64,000 nt of DNA. Source: Gnetum montanum. Lineage: Eukaryota > Streptophyta > Gnetopsida > Gnetales > Gnetaceae. The notes below the pieces were generated by a model that was not told where the DNA came from, ran no database searches, and was given only the letters and a program-made list of their open reading frames with translations. Of this stretch, positions 11,098-21,830 are shown one piece after another (position 1 is the stretch's first letter; the number at the start of each line of letters is the position of its first letter). The DNA is taken from NCBI GenBank assembly GCA_015680685.1, contig MNCI01029516.1, forward strand, positions 94,382 through 158,381, written 5' to 3'. The position numbers were made by a program, and so were the translations under genes.

Positions 11098-12147
11098 TTA
11101 GGGAATCCCAGGAGATTACGATCACAATTTCCGGCCTTGAGGTGAATACCCTCCTTTTCCGCTATGGTGACATTAAGGAGGTACAATGCTGGCTTGGCCA
11201 CGCGGCGGCCCCAGTTGCGTTGGTCACCAAACTACAGGAAGCGAGGCTAATGCATTTATTTCTGGCTGTCACCCGTGATGTCCCTGCCAGCGAAATGTTA
11301 ACGCTGGTTAACTCCTTTAGTGAGAGGGCTAAGCGTTTTTGCACGCGCGTGCATCATGTGCGTGTAAACTTTGATATCGACGCTCAGCTGTTTAATGACC
11401 TCTTCAGCGTCCCCTCTGACAGTCTTCCCATAGAGGAAAAGTTGAGGAGGAGCCCTAAATGTCAGGAGGAGATGGAGGAGTGGCTAGGAATCAAGAAGGA
11501 GACCAAGGGGATCCCTTGTGAGAAGATCGAACTAGAAATCGCCAAGACTATTTATCCCCTCTTCCGGGCCTAGGCTTTCCCCAAAACACTCTCGTAGGGA
11601 AGGTTCTTTACTATAGAACATGCCCGTATCATGTGGGAGGTTATGGAGGAAGGAATCCAGTTCAACTAGGCAAGCTATTTCGCTGAGGGGTTACGCACTG
11701 AAATGATTAGGCTCCACCAGAAGCTTGAGTCTCGTTTCAGTGTGCACTTCGCCTTCTTCATAGCTTACCTCTGGCATTTTGCCGAATTTTTGGTTATCCA
11801 GAGGAATGGGGTCTGGGTGCAGCAAGACCGAGACTAGCTATCCAAACCTTGGATTTCCCATATTTTCGGCACTACCCAAGGACAAGATCCTCCAGAGGGA
11901 ATTGGGGAGTCTCAGTCTATAACGACAAGGGATTTGGTAGCACCTCGAGTGTGGGGCCCTGACAGTGTAGGCAGGGTGATTCCCACTTACACCGGTGACA
12001 CGTCATGGGGAAAGCGCCTAGCAGCAGAGATAGTAGATGCCTCGGTTCAGCGTAAAAGGCCTCGCTTAACCGAGGTGCCTGCGGAACCAGCGGATGACAC
12101 AGAAAGAACTATGCAAGTCAGAATTCAGTGGAGTAAACCTCTGCCTG
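11098..12147 (+). other. Exon 4 of element B antisense gene: conserved central region
   Basis: The largest exon (1050 nt; 1053 in C). Two blocks are shared by A, B and C, and largely by D: a MLTLVNSF...DLFSVPSD...EWLGI block (about 11296-11490) and a SVHFAFFIAYLWHFAEFLVI block followed by W-V-x-x-D (about 11735-11835). The pattern recalls the transposon-associated plant domains often carried as extra frames by Tat elements, but I cannot assign a family from the sequence alone. TAG stops at about 11571, 11598, 11670 and 11836 interrupt this copy; A or D reads through the matching positions. Confidence 0.55.
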
Positions 12148-12705
12148 GTAAGCGTAAAGGCGTAGTGAAATTCATGGCAATTATCATATTATGCAACTTT
12201 ATTCAGGGTATTCTGAATTGCTTAGATGTGTTATGTGACATGAACAGGGAGATCTATGGAGCGGTTGACCCCAGAAATAGGGCCAGTGGTATTACGGTGT
12301 GGAGAAGGGGCCCCAGTTTTGGAAGAGGAGGCCCCGGCTATTAGAATAAGTGACGCACAGACCCTTGTGCGTGAAGAGAGAGAGGAGGTGGAAAACATTG
12401 ATGCACCCCCCACTACATCAGGCAGAGGTAATTAGTGTATTAGAATTTTTTAAAGAATTCTGTTAATAACTAAAAATTTTAACTTAATTACGCTATAGAT
12501 GAACAAGACGCATCCATGTCCGTCATTGCAAGCAGAGCATGGGGAGAATTTCCTGACAATTTTGCCTTCATGGAAGGCGTTGTCAGCGATATGATCGAGC
12601 GCCTCGAGCACGTTGATCCTGGGGCTGGTATGTTACTACTATTGTATGCTTATTTTATTATATAGTTGTAATGTTTTATTTACGCTTGATAATGTTTGTT
12701 ATCAG

Positions 12706-13523
12706 GAGCTTGGCTTCGAAGGGACCCTACGAAGCCAATTGACTTGGACACAGTGGAGCCTTCATCAGACGGGGCAGTCATGCCACGCAACATTTATGAG
12801 GAAATGCGTAAATGTGCGTTATGCTCAACTTGCTCCTTATGGGAGAATCAGAATGTCAATGAAGACCTCTGGAAGAGACTACAGAGGTTAGAGAAGGAAA
12901 GGGTGTCTTTGACCACAGAGGTTGGAGACTTAAGATCACGGTGTGAATTCCTGCAGGCGCGGGGGATGGGTGAAGAGGACTAGTGTAAGGCTGTTATTGA
13001 CTACACTCACTATTGGACCACAGTCAGGAACAGCGTGCAAACCAGTCAGAAATTAGTGGAGCAGAGGATGCAAATAGAGCTGTTGGCCCAGAAAAGCCAA
13101 GACTGGAAGAATTTTTGCGCAAGTGCGCAAGAGTGGGGGCAGAAGGAAAAAGATCATAAGCATTTGTAGAAGCGAGAAAGTCTCACTTATCATCAGCATT
13201 ATAGAGATTTTGCCATTGAAGCTCAATCCTTGCGGGTATTCCTTGACATCATTGGCGCATCCAAAGCCTTCAAGAAGTTCCAGGAGCAGGTAATAGTAAG
13301 CGCGTCCCCGGAGAGAGAAATTGCTCTTCCTGGGGACGAGACCACAGTCCCTACTTTCTTCCCTGAACCACCCCGATGGACTAGTGTGGAGAAAGGGAAG
13401 GTGAAGGCTGGAACTGATATAGGGAATGGTGTATGGTCTGAATTAACTGAAGATGAAATTATGCAGCGCCTATGGGTCGGTTTAGATTAGCTCCCCTTTG
13501 TTGCGGAAGCAGGACCATCACGA
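12706..13523 (+). other. Exon 7 of element B antisense gene: Cys motif plus coiled coil
   Basis: Residues 771-781 read CALCSTCSLWE. C has CALHSMCSLWE, D has CTLHSTCSLWE and A keeps CALPC. It is followed by a Lys/Glu/Leu-rich segment (WKRLQRLEKERVSLTTEVGD) typical of a coiled coil, then an aromatic patch (HYWTTVRN) and a second helical stretch. The first and last Cys of the motif are kept in B, C and D. It could bind a metal or mediate oligomerisation. Three TAG stops occur here; one (about 12981) replaces a Trp conserved in C and D. Confidence 0.6.
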
Positions 13524-14009
13524 GTAAGTTTGAGTGTTATTGAATTCAAATTGTCTGATTTATCCTATCATGGCTTTTACTGATGTATTTACTGTATATA
13601 GGTACAAGGAGTGGATGAAGAAGGTGAACAGGGTGGTGAGCAAGTACAGAAAGAAGAGCGTAATGATGCAGACTGTCCTCTTGAGAAGCCAGTGATAGGA
13701 CAAGAACCCCGTGAAGATGTCATTCCTAATGAAGGAATGGCCTCTAAAAGGGACAGCCCACTCGAGGATGATTTTTTAGGCTTAGAGGTAGACCTAAGGG
13801 ATACAGGTGACAGTGGTACTAGGGGAGATGCGTAATTGTGGGTTACGCACGATTTTATTGAACAATGGCAATACAAGTGTTGGCAAAATTACTCATAATA
13901 TTTTTTGTATGCTTTTAAATGTTATTTTTTTTAGTTTTATATCTTTATTTATGCAAAGCGTAACTAGAGTTGTTAAAGGCTTTGGGTGGATTGCGTTGCT
14001 GTGGGATGG

Positions 14010-14262
14010 AATTACTAGTTTAAGGCCATCACAGGCCATCATGCAGCGTTTGCGTAAGATACAAGCGGATTAACTAGTTTTTGGCCATTGCGGGCCTTTG
14101 CTAGTTTAAGGCCATTGCAGGCTATCACTAGTTTTAGGCCGTTGTGGGCCATCACTAGTTTTAGGCTGTTGTAGGCCATCACTAGTTTTAGGCTGTTGGG
14201 GGCCGTCACTAGTTTTAGGCTATTGCAGGCCGTCACTAGTTTTAGGCCGTTGTGGGCTATTT
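14010..14262 (-). repeat. Element B tandem array 1 (between antisense gene and protease)
   Basis: About eight units of roughly 30 bp with core CACTAGTTTTAGGCC on the + strand, i.e. GGCCTAAAACTAGTG in element sense. It lies between the 3' ends of the two convergent genes. Positional equivalents: 33880-34530 (C), 56535-56780 (D), and three eroded units at 21283-21362 (A). Confidence 0.9.
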
Positions 14263-14510
14263 GCGTAAGTCTAGAAGTGTAATTGATAAAAATGTAGATA
14301 TCTACGTAACTGTGCTAATATGACTAATAACAGTCAAGGAGCATAAATGGCATAAAATGAGGAATGTAAATAGCATAATGGATAGAAAGCGTAAATATAT
14401 GTATGCATATTAAAGAAAACTGTCAATCAAATTTGATAAGCGTAAGCGGAAAACTAGTGGAAGTATGATGATACGTGTAAATGCCACTCAGATCAATCAC
14501 TAACTCGCAA

Positions 14511-17323
14511 TTATTTCTTGATGGCCTTTATGTTCAGTGATACGTAAGGGCGGGGAGATTTGTGATCTGACTCCTCCATACCATCTTCCTAAAATGGTAG
14601 GTTGGCCCATGGTAGCCTGTCATCATTCGTTTCAGCTTGTTTAGGAGTTCAGACATGAGTTTGATCTTCAGGCATCTCGATCTCTGAACCCCGTTCTTCC
14701 TCTATGTTATTGACAGTCCTAGGAGTTATTTCATCACCATGTATTACTACTACTCCCCCTGCGTAAGGGAGATGTATCTTTTGATGTATTGGTGATGAAA
14801 CTGCCCTCAATTGGACTAGCCAGGACCTCCCTAGGATCAGGTTGAAACCAAGCATCTCCTTGACAATAAGAAATGTGGCGTCTGTTGGGAATTGCTCCCC
14901 TGCCACAAATTCAATACGCACTATCCCTTTGACTTGCACCCGTGCCCCGTTAAACGACTTTAGGCACGATGTCGTTGTAGGACTGATCTGGTCGACATGC
15001 AATGCCTGGTTTTCAGGACATGTTGGACTACTACCATCTAGTTTCAGAGAACCATCATCAATCATGTGTTTAATGTCATCTTTAAACACCCAGCAATAAT
15101 CAGTGTCGTGACCACACAACTGGTGGTAGTCACAAAAGCGGTCCAGCCTAAAAGACCTTGGCACTGGTGGTTCGTTAGGTAGGGCTAAAGAAGGATTCTT
15201 CAGCAATTCACAATGACGCCTGTGACACTGGAGAGCTTCTTTGGATATCTTCTTATTCTAAATGTATCCTGCCCCTAACAATTGTTTCAATAGTTCCGAA
15301 TGTTTTACAGGCAGGGCTGTATACTTTGAGCGATCTTTACGCTCAAAGTTTGGCTTTGGCTGGGGGGTTTTTTAGGGGCAGGTGTGTCTTGACCAGTGCT
15401 ACTTGCGCTAGTTGTGGTCTTGGGGGATGCCGCGGGTGCCTTCTTGTTCTTGTTTTTAGCACCTTCAGCCAGCGCAGCTACCGTCGTTGTTGTTGCTTTA
15501 CCTTTGTCCTTACCTTTATTGTTAGCATTTTTATAGGCTACATATGCTAGGTCTTTGCTAGCCTCTGTAGCATCCTGGATGCTCTTAGTTTGAGCAAAAG
15601 CCTGACTCAAGGAGCTAGGGGTAAGGTAATACAGCTTAGACTTGATGAAGTCGTTAACCACTCCTTTGAGGATAGCTAGCAAGTGGGCCTCCGCGATAGG
15701 CTCACGGATTTCGTTCAGAGTGGCGCTCCATTGTTGTATAAACTTTTGGACCGGCTCGAGTGGGTCTTGTTTCACCCCCATGAGTTGATCTAATGTGACC
15801 TCTAGTTTTAAATTATACTTAAAATGAGTCACAAATTGTGTCAAAAGTTCTTCAATGGTTGAGATGGAAGAACGAGGGAGGGCTCGATACCAGTCCAAAG
15901 CCTTACCTGCCAGAGACATTGCAAAGACATGTATAATAGTATGTGGCCATTGTTGTAACAGCAAGGATTCAGACCTAAAGGTGACTAGGTGGGCATTGGG
16001 ATCACCTTCCCCATTATATTGGGTAAAATGGGGTAGAGACATCCCCAGGGACAACGATAGCATAGGAATTACTGGACTGATGGGATCATCCTAATAGAAA
16101 TCCATGATCTGTATGGTATCAGAGCCAACAGCTTTAAGGCATTTGACTTCCTTAGTAAGGGTCTAAATAAGTAAGAAGGCTTGGTCCAGACTTGGTGATG
16201 AAGAAGTTTGCGCAGGAGGAGCCAAGGGTTGGACAGGAAGAGCTGTGCCAGGTAATGGGAATGTAGCGATGGCTTGGCTGACAGGTGGTGCAGCAGGGAC
16301 TATCCCCACGGACAGAGCTGCCTATGGAAACCACCATCCACCAGGCTGAGTAGAGGGATTGGCTATCGCTGGGTGCGTAGGATGGAGATTGTAAGGGTAT
16401 TGCAGGTTTATTTGTGGGACATGGGTGGTAGGTGCGGCTAAGGGTTGCACACCGTATAACATAGATTGATTATGTGAGATGGGCGGGATCCACTAACCAG
16501 CCATGGGTTGTTGAATGGATTGCTGTGATTGAATAGTAGTGGTGATCTATTGCCTTGCAAAGCGTTGCACTGGAAAGGTTTGCACTGGATTTTTTACTGG
16601 GCGGGTTGTAGGCATAGCATGAGGTTGCACTTGGGGGATGTAATAGGGTGCGATGGTCGCAGGTATCACCGACGGAATACTGATTACACGTGGTGATGAG
16701 ACTTCCCCCATGTTGTTTTGGGATGGTATTTGCACCTGCAGTATGGATGATTGCGTAGTGACCTGTGGAATGATAGGAATGTGGGCTTGAGAGGTCATCG
16801 CTGGATTAAGGTGGACAGCTTCTCCTGTGAGAGGAAACAAGGGATTTATGTACGTATGGGGACTAAGAGTATGATATGAATCCACGTGTTCAGACAGGGC
16901 TGCGAGTTCAACTTGCTCCTCCTCCCCATTCTGAGGTTCTAGCATGGACCGTGTAGCCTGACTCCTAGCCATAACCAGTTGAGTCAGGAGTTCATGGTAA
17001 TGTTCAGTTAGAGGGATAATGTCGTAAGCGGTAGAGGTGAAATCTTGACCCCCTCTGTGGACCAGCTCAAAATTTTTTTTCGCTTCGATCTCGGCTTGAC
17101 TAAGAGCAAGCTTTGCCTAGATCTTGATGCAAATAAAATTATATTCTTTAGGTGTCACAACGGTGAATACAGGGTCTTTGCCCTATAATCTTAACAAACG
17201 TCGCGATGGTCCCTGAGGTCCTATAATGCCAGAAGCTGGCCCGGTGGCGGCGATGGGATTCATAGATGTGGCACCTGAATCGGTTGTGGTCATGGCAGCT
17301 GTGGTTGCGTATGCAGAATCCAT
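14511..17323 (-). pseudogene. gag-pro: Element B gag-protease
   Basis: Starts at the ATG at 17323 (MDSAYATT). N-terminal region with EYNFICIKI; a Pro/Gln/Thr-rich linker (16900-16200); gag domain (MSLPHFTQYNGEGDPNAHLV to about 15560); a Lys/Ala-rich stretch; a zinc-knuckle-like motif CDYHQLCGHDTDYC (about 15110-15150); then a retropepsin-like C-terminal part with FNGARVQVKG, LGFNLILGRSWL and SSPIHQ (14950-14790). The Asp-Gly active-site segment seen in C and D (DDGAATN) is not readable here, so the region before it is deleted. About seven gag stops are TAG where relatives have Gln (e.g. FY*DDP for FYQDD). One 1-nt loss in a C6/A6 run near 15365 shifts frame; C keeps one frame there, so this is damage and not programmed shifting. 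Confidence 0.88.
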
Positions 17324-17576
17324 TGGTCAGATAGATTAACGACAATAAGCGACTGGATCTAAAAGGTGATGGACAAAGATGATCACGATTAGGCTTTTTA
17401 CCCTATAGGATTCCAAAGGAATCGTTACTGTGATTGATCTACATCACACGATTTTTCATAAACTTCCCTAGAGGTATTACGTTTATGTTTTTAGAGACGC
17501 GGGTATAGATCACTTACAGGGCTACCCATAGAAAATATGAATCGGAGCCTAGGCCCTCCTTCTAGCACCAGAAAAT
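17324..17576 (-). promoter_or_regulatory. Element B leader with primer-binding site
   Basis: Directly inside the 5' LTR the - strand reads ATTTTC then TGGTGCTAGAAGGAGGGC (17570-17553). The same site follows the LTR of D (TGGCGCTAGAAGG, 52238) and C (29473). It starts with TGG, as a primer site must to pair with a tRNA CCA end; I could not name the tRNA. The leader holds one copy of the GATGTAGATC...GATTCC unit that is present two times in D and three times in C. Confidence 0.7.
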
Positions 17577-19131
17577 TGTAACGACAAAAAATGTTGGTAG
17601 CTGGAAAATACCAAACAAAAATCTGTGTACATAGTCTTAACCACGGATCTGTGCGAGGGCTGTGGTGAAGAAAATGAATCCGCGGTGCCCTGAAATGTTT
17701 TGTCGATCAGACAGGGACTTACTCAGTCAGTAAATTGATGAATATTATAGATATTCCGTGAAACAATTTGATTCGATGAATCGTAAAAGGAGTAGAAAAC
17801 GATGTAGATAAATTGGAGTAACGACAACGTCAACATGACAAGAAGGATTGAATTTAATAAAATTGCGCAATTCCAAGATCTGTACTTTGACCCGAAAACT
17901 GAGTATATTGTATACAAAGTTCCAATAGAAGAGCTCCACTTATCTTGTGCGAAGCATACACAAAATAACAAAAAAACTGTTCAACAAGGAGTATAGAATG
18001 GAGTTCGATTTACCTCGTAAGCCAAAGATGGGATGCAAGGAAGGTCAAGCCTGAATGTCTATCGATCAACTATTTCTGATCAATAGATCTTGCCAACTAC
18101 AGCAGATGATCTCTTGATCTCTGATCTGTTCCCTCTACCTTCGGTAGTCTCTGCTCAAAACTGCCAATGATCACCAATGGAGAGAGCTGTATTTTCGCCA
18201 AAGGACTGATCTCTCCTACTGCCAATGCTCGAGCAAAATGTCTTCTATCTCTACTAAAATATGATGCTGCCAGAAGTTGAAGATGCCCATCCTTGTTTCT
18301 TCGCCAACTGGAATATTTATAAGTTCGACAACATGTGGAGAAGGCATGGCCCTGATGACACGTGTCCCGAACTTTCAAAATACCGTTGACTTGTCCAATT
18401 GTATGTTGAAACTAGCTATGTCATGTCACATTTCTGGGAGAAGGGGCAAAGTACACTGTCAACCACTTTTGCCAAAGTCGCTTCATGATTACGCACAATA
18501 TGCTCATCAGTGTATTGTGCGTGTGGATAACAGGTGCATGTCTGGTAGGCTGCATTATGCTCATTCATGCTACGTCTCGTGGCAGAGCATAATAAAACAT
18601 GAAAATAGTTGATTTAAGCTATTTTATGCTCATTTACACTACAAAGTGTAATAGAGCATAAGATGGTCAACTTAATAAATTTACACTTGCCTACGTTGTG
18701 TAGCGTAATGAGCGTAAATCGACCAATCTGCGAAAAGGAAGAAGTCAATCTGCTGCGCTTCCTTGGACTCTGACTTTGCTTTTCTTGAAGCTCGTTACTC
18801 TACTCTACGTAACAGAGCATAAACTTGGTCTTGAACAAAAGACTTAGCAGAATATGTGACAAGTCTTAAACTTTAAACTTCATCAAAATTGCCGAAGTTA
18901 CTTTCTGCTATCGGGCTACATTAAACAGAATTACACTGAGCGACACTACGCTATGTTATGTAATGTAGCGTAAAGAGAGAAAACAAAGTAAGGTTAAAAT
19001 TTGCAGGAAACTTAGATACTTGATGCTGTGCGCCCTTTTTCCCTATTCTGTCTTCTAGATTTCTATCGCGAACCTTCGCTGAAATCGTGAATCTTCGGCT
19101 GAGGCCAATTTGCAATTTCTATGGTGTTTCA
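17577..19131 (-). repeat. Element B 5' LTR
   Basis: Full-length partner of 2405-3959, 1555 bp, with TG...CA ends in element orientation and a TATA box at 18314-18321 (- strand). Many of its palindromic TACGCT modules have decayed to TACACT/TATGCT. Right flank AAAGGATAAGG resumes element A gag. Confidence 0.93.
18314..18321 (-). promoter_or_regulatory. TATA box of element B 5' LTR
   Basis: TATAAATA on the - strand at the position equivalent to 3142-3149. It would start the genomic RNA of element B. Confidence 0.7.
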
Positions 19132-21063
19132 AAAGGATAAGGAGGGGGAAAAACAAAATCATGTAGCCATGGCCACTATGGCCAAAGAAAAAAAAAACTA
19201 CACAGGGGTTTGGAATGAGTCAATCCAAGGTTCCTACTACAACCAACCAACCATTAACATCAAGGCCATCTACATCATATAACATGAGGCCTAACTTTGA
19301 GAGGAAGGATCAGTTGAAACACACTAGATTACCACTAAATTTTTTTGAACTCCTTGATTAGTTTCTCAAGAGTGGTTGAATTCAATATAAATAAATGACT
19401 AAGAATTCCAATAAGAGGCATACTGACTATGCAAAATTTCCAAGGATCCTACTTTAGCAACCAAGGATGATCCACCTATACTGAAGTACATTAAACTTAA
19501 CTGATTCTATCACTATCATTAGTTGTCAAGTCATGATACTAAATTCTATTTAGCATTAAATAATGACCTACAAAAGATGATAGCAAATGGAGAGTTAGAA
19601 CTCAATACTTCCAAATTAGTTAGGGCACAAAACCAATCTATGCAGGTGTAAAAAGACCCATTTAATGCTAAAAATAGCCTATATACAATAGTGACATTCA
19701 ACATAGTCAACAACCCAAGAACTGCTAGGGAGTCATTTTTCATTTGGGTACATCCTTGCAACAAAATGGGCTATTCAACTTCATCTAGTTCAAGAACTCC
19801 TTTTTTTGTAAGGATACCATCACCAACACCTACCAAGAAATCCTTCATGATTAGAGTGCCCCCTCCTACCACAACCAAACCTATAATCCAAACCGACCAA
19901 CATACTCTCATCATGGCTAATGTAATGACTTCTTGGCAATCCAACAACAAAAGGTCACCTACCAAACAATGAAATAAGTCTACATCAAAATTCAAGGCTA
20001 AAGAAAAAAAGAAAATGAAGGCTTGAAAGGAGGTGGGCTCTCTGGAATCCACATCCATTTCAACCATCCATAGGTGTTCTAATGCTTAAAATTCCTCAAC
20101 TAGACAACCAAGGGAGGAGTCAAAATAACAAGAGAAAGGAAAAGGAGCCAAACCGGAAATGTTACAACATGAAGTTTGCATCCTTGGATGAATGGAGGAG
20201 TTCAAATTCAATAAAAATGAGAAATTTAAAACTAATAACAAATACCTCCTCAATGCCATGGTATAGGTCAAATAGTCTTTAAAATAGAAGAATACTTCTC
20301 TTAGCTAGTATGACCTAGTAATGACTTCATTTACTTACCAAAAATCCCTAGTAAAGATGTTGATCTTAATTTCCATTAGTGAGGACATATTGGCCAATGA
20401 AGAGTCCATCCATGCAATGATGGTACCACCCTCACCTAAGGAAGAAACAAGGTCAACCACACTAGTGTGTCATAATAGTGAAGTCAAAACCAACCCCCAA
20501 GATGGAAAGACAACACGGATCCCTCTCTTCATAATAATAAGGATTGGACAATAAAAGGTGCACAAGGTGCGCATTGACAACAGAGTAGCTAGTAATATTA
20601 TACCTTAAACCATCATTGAATAGTTAGGCCTAGTGGAACACATGCAAAACACTTCTACTTCTACTCTCAAATCCTTTAATGAATCATGGGTTGTTGTAAA
20701 AGGCTTCATTTCTTTGGACTTCATAGCAGGGAAGAAATTCCCCATAATAGCCAACTTCTTGGTGGTGGAAGAGACACCAGGATTTAATATCATCTTGAGG
20801 AGGCCTTGGTTAGCTCAACTACAAGGTGTTTCATCACCCATCCATCAAGAAATTCATTTGCCTTATAAGGGAGATGAAATAATTGTTCATGGAAATAGTG
20901 TGATTCCCTTAGTGGTCAATAACATTGACATAGAGCAAAGGTTTGAAGTGAAGTTTCAAGAAGAGACTATACTTTTAAAAATGAAGTTGAAAAGCTCAAT
21001 AGAGTAGCCAAGGCCATATACTTTTCCTAATCTTTCAAATATTAGAAAATACTTGCATGATTG
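19132..21063 (+). pseudogene. gag-pro: Element A gag (second half) and protease
   Basis: Resumes the gag split at 2404: the (K)DKEGEKQNHVAM segment follows AYVAYKNQHMWK. A worn zinc-knuckle-like segment (SSHDTKFYLAL, about 19525-19565) and its NDLQKMIANGELEL continuation match B's HDTDYCWVFKDDIKHMIDDG. The protease C-terminal half is clear at 20660-20930 (FNESWVVVKG, PGFNIILRRPWL, SSPIHQEIHLPYKG). The catalytic DDGAATN segment is degraded near 20570-20600. Stops and frameshifts throughout make it a pseudogene, AT-rich compared with B and C, in line with greater age. Confidence 0.8.
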
Positions 21064-21830
21064 ATGTATGTCTCCTACTTGCTTACCCTATGTAGATAAC
21101 TGTATAACCTTTTTTTTATTTTCCTAGCCTACTTCAAACTTTATTTACTCACATAATTTCTCTTTACCATATTTTTTCCTTATTTTAGCATGTAGCCTCT
21201 AGCTTATAATTATTTATGGTTTTCCTTATTTATGATTTACATTTTCTAAAACATAAAATTCCATAAAAAATTTCCACAACATGATAAGGCCTTAAATTGG
21301 CAAAACCATGGCTTGCTGAGACCTTAAACTGATGGCCTACTAAGGCCTTAATCTGGCAATACCTTTATAACCAATTTCTTCGTTATCTTTGTTATGGCCA
21401 TTATACCTTATTTTAAATTTTATTTGTCTAATTACTTTACATTTTACTTTACCAATTATTGCCTTATAACTTTGTGTTTTAAACAATGTAGCCTCATAAC
21501 ACAAATAAAACATGGAATACATAAAAAGCATAAAACTAAATATGCTAAAATATGTAGGCAAAATTTAAAATTCCATAACAAAATGTCCAAAAATCATAAT
21601 CATAGTCACACTTTGTGATAAAATTTCAACTAAGAATGACATATAAAATAAAATAAGAGTCTAATAGCCATAGCTATACTGTGTAGCAATAAAATAAATC
21701 AAAATCACTTGTCTCAATAGTCTACCAATAGCTAGAAATAGCAAATGAATATGAAATATAATAACCATGACATCACACTATAACTAATAAAAACTAAAAA
21801 TGGCCAAAAAACATGATGAAACTAGTAGAA
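21064..21830 (+). other. Element A gap with eroded tandem array 1, no gene
   Basis: AT-rich. At 21283-21362 three units with the motif GGCCTTAAA(T/C)TGGCA / GACCTTAAACTGATGG survive, in the place where B, C and D have array 1. The rest shows nothing recognisable. Confidence 0.6.

Larger units (their letters stand above)
9762..13835 (+). pseudogene. Element B antisense gene, eight exons, FCP1-like/coiled-coil protein
   Basis: A gene opposite to gag-pol, placed between protease and RT. Predicted exons: 9762-9880, 10173-10622, 10710-10984, 11098-12147, 12248-12427, 12499-12627, 12706-13523 and 13602-13835. All borders are GT/AG (donors GTAGGC, GTAAGT, GTGAGG, GTAAGC, GTAATT, GTATGT, GTAAGT). 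The joined length is 3255 nt (1084 codons plus stop). Exon lengths 119/450/275/1050/180/129/818/234 differ from those of element C by multiples of three. Protein: basic start MAPKVRGKNAK; FCP1/HAD-like region (40-190); conserved middle (190-630); low-complexity exon 5; CALCSTC motif and coiled coil (exon 7); acidic tail. In-frame stops, all TAG, lie in exon 4 (four, from about 11571) and exon 7 (three), so this copy cannot make the full protein. Its role is unknown. A promoter-like box lies at 9622. Confidence 0.88.
2405..19131 (-). mobile_element. Element B, complete Tat-type Ty3/gypsy retrotransposon
   Basis: A 16.7-kb element read on the - strand. It has two 1555-bp LTRs (2405-3959 and 17577-19131), each TGAAACACC...CGTTACA in element orientation (TG...CA ends). 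A primer site, leader, gag-protease, tandem array 1, an antisense gene on the + strand, pol, tandem array 2, and a stem-loop with polypurine tract lie between them. Flanking 5-mers are GAAGG (2400-2404) and AAAGG (19132-19136), an imperfect target-site duplication. The two LTRs differ visibly, mainly by transitions, so the insertion is not recent. Its pol frame carries no indel, which makes it the best preserved copy here. Confidence 0.93.

Noticed and set aside
9762-13835. The antisense region as a separate transposon inserted into element B
   Set aside because: Same position, orientation and exon structure in A, B, C and D, with no terminal repeats or target duplication around it. It behaves as a stable part of the element.
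13589-13876. Open frames on the strand opposite to exon 8 and neighbouring exons
   Set aside because: Shadow frames of the antisense gene; they do not match between B and C.
14039-14236. 65-codon repetitive frame (NSLKLV repeats)
   Set aside because: Product of array 1 in element B; no conservation as protein.
15355-15380. Possible programmed frameshift (A6/C6 run) between gag and protease of element B
   Set aside because: Element C reads this part of gag in one frame (31043 and 31844 are in phase), and the codon phasing does not give a standard slippery heptamer. A 1-nt loss fits better.
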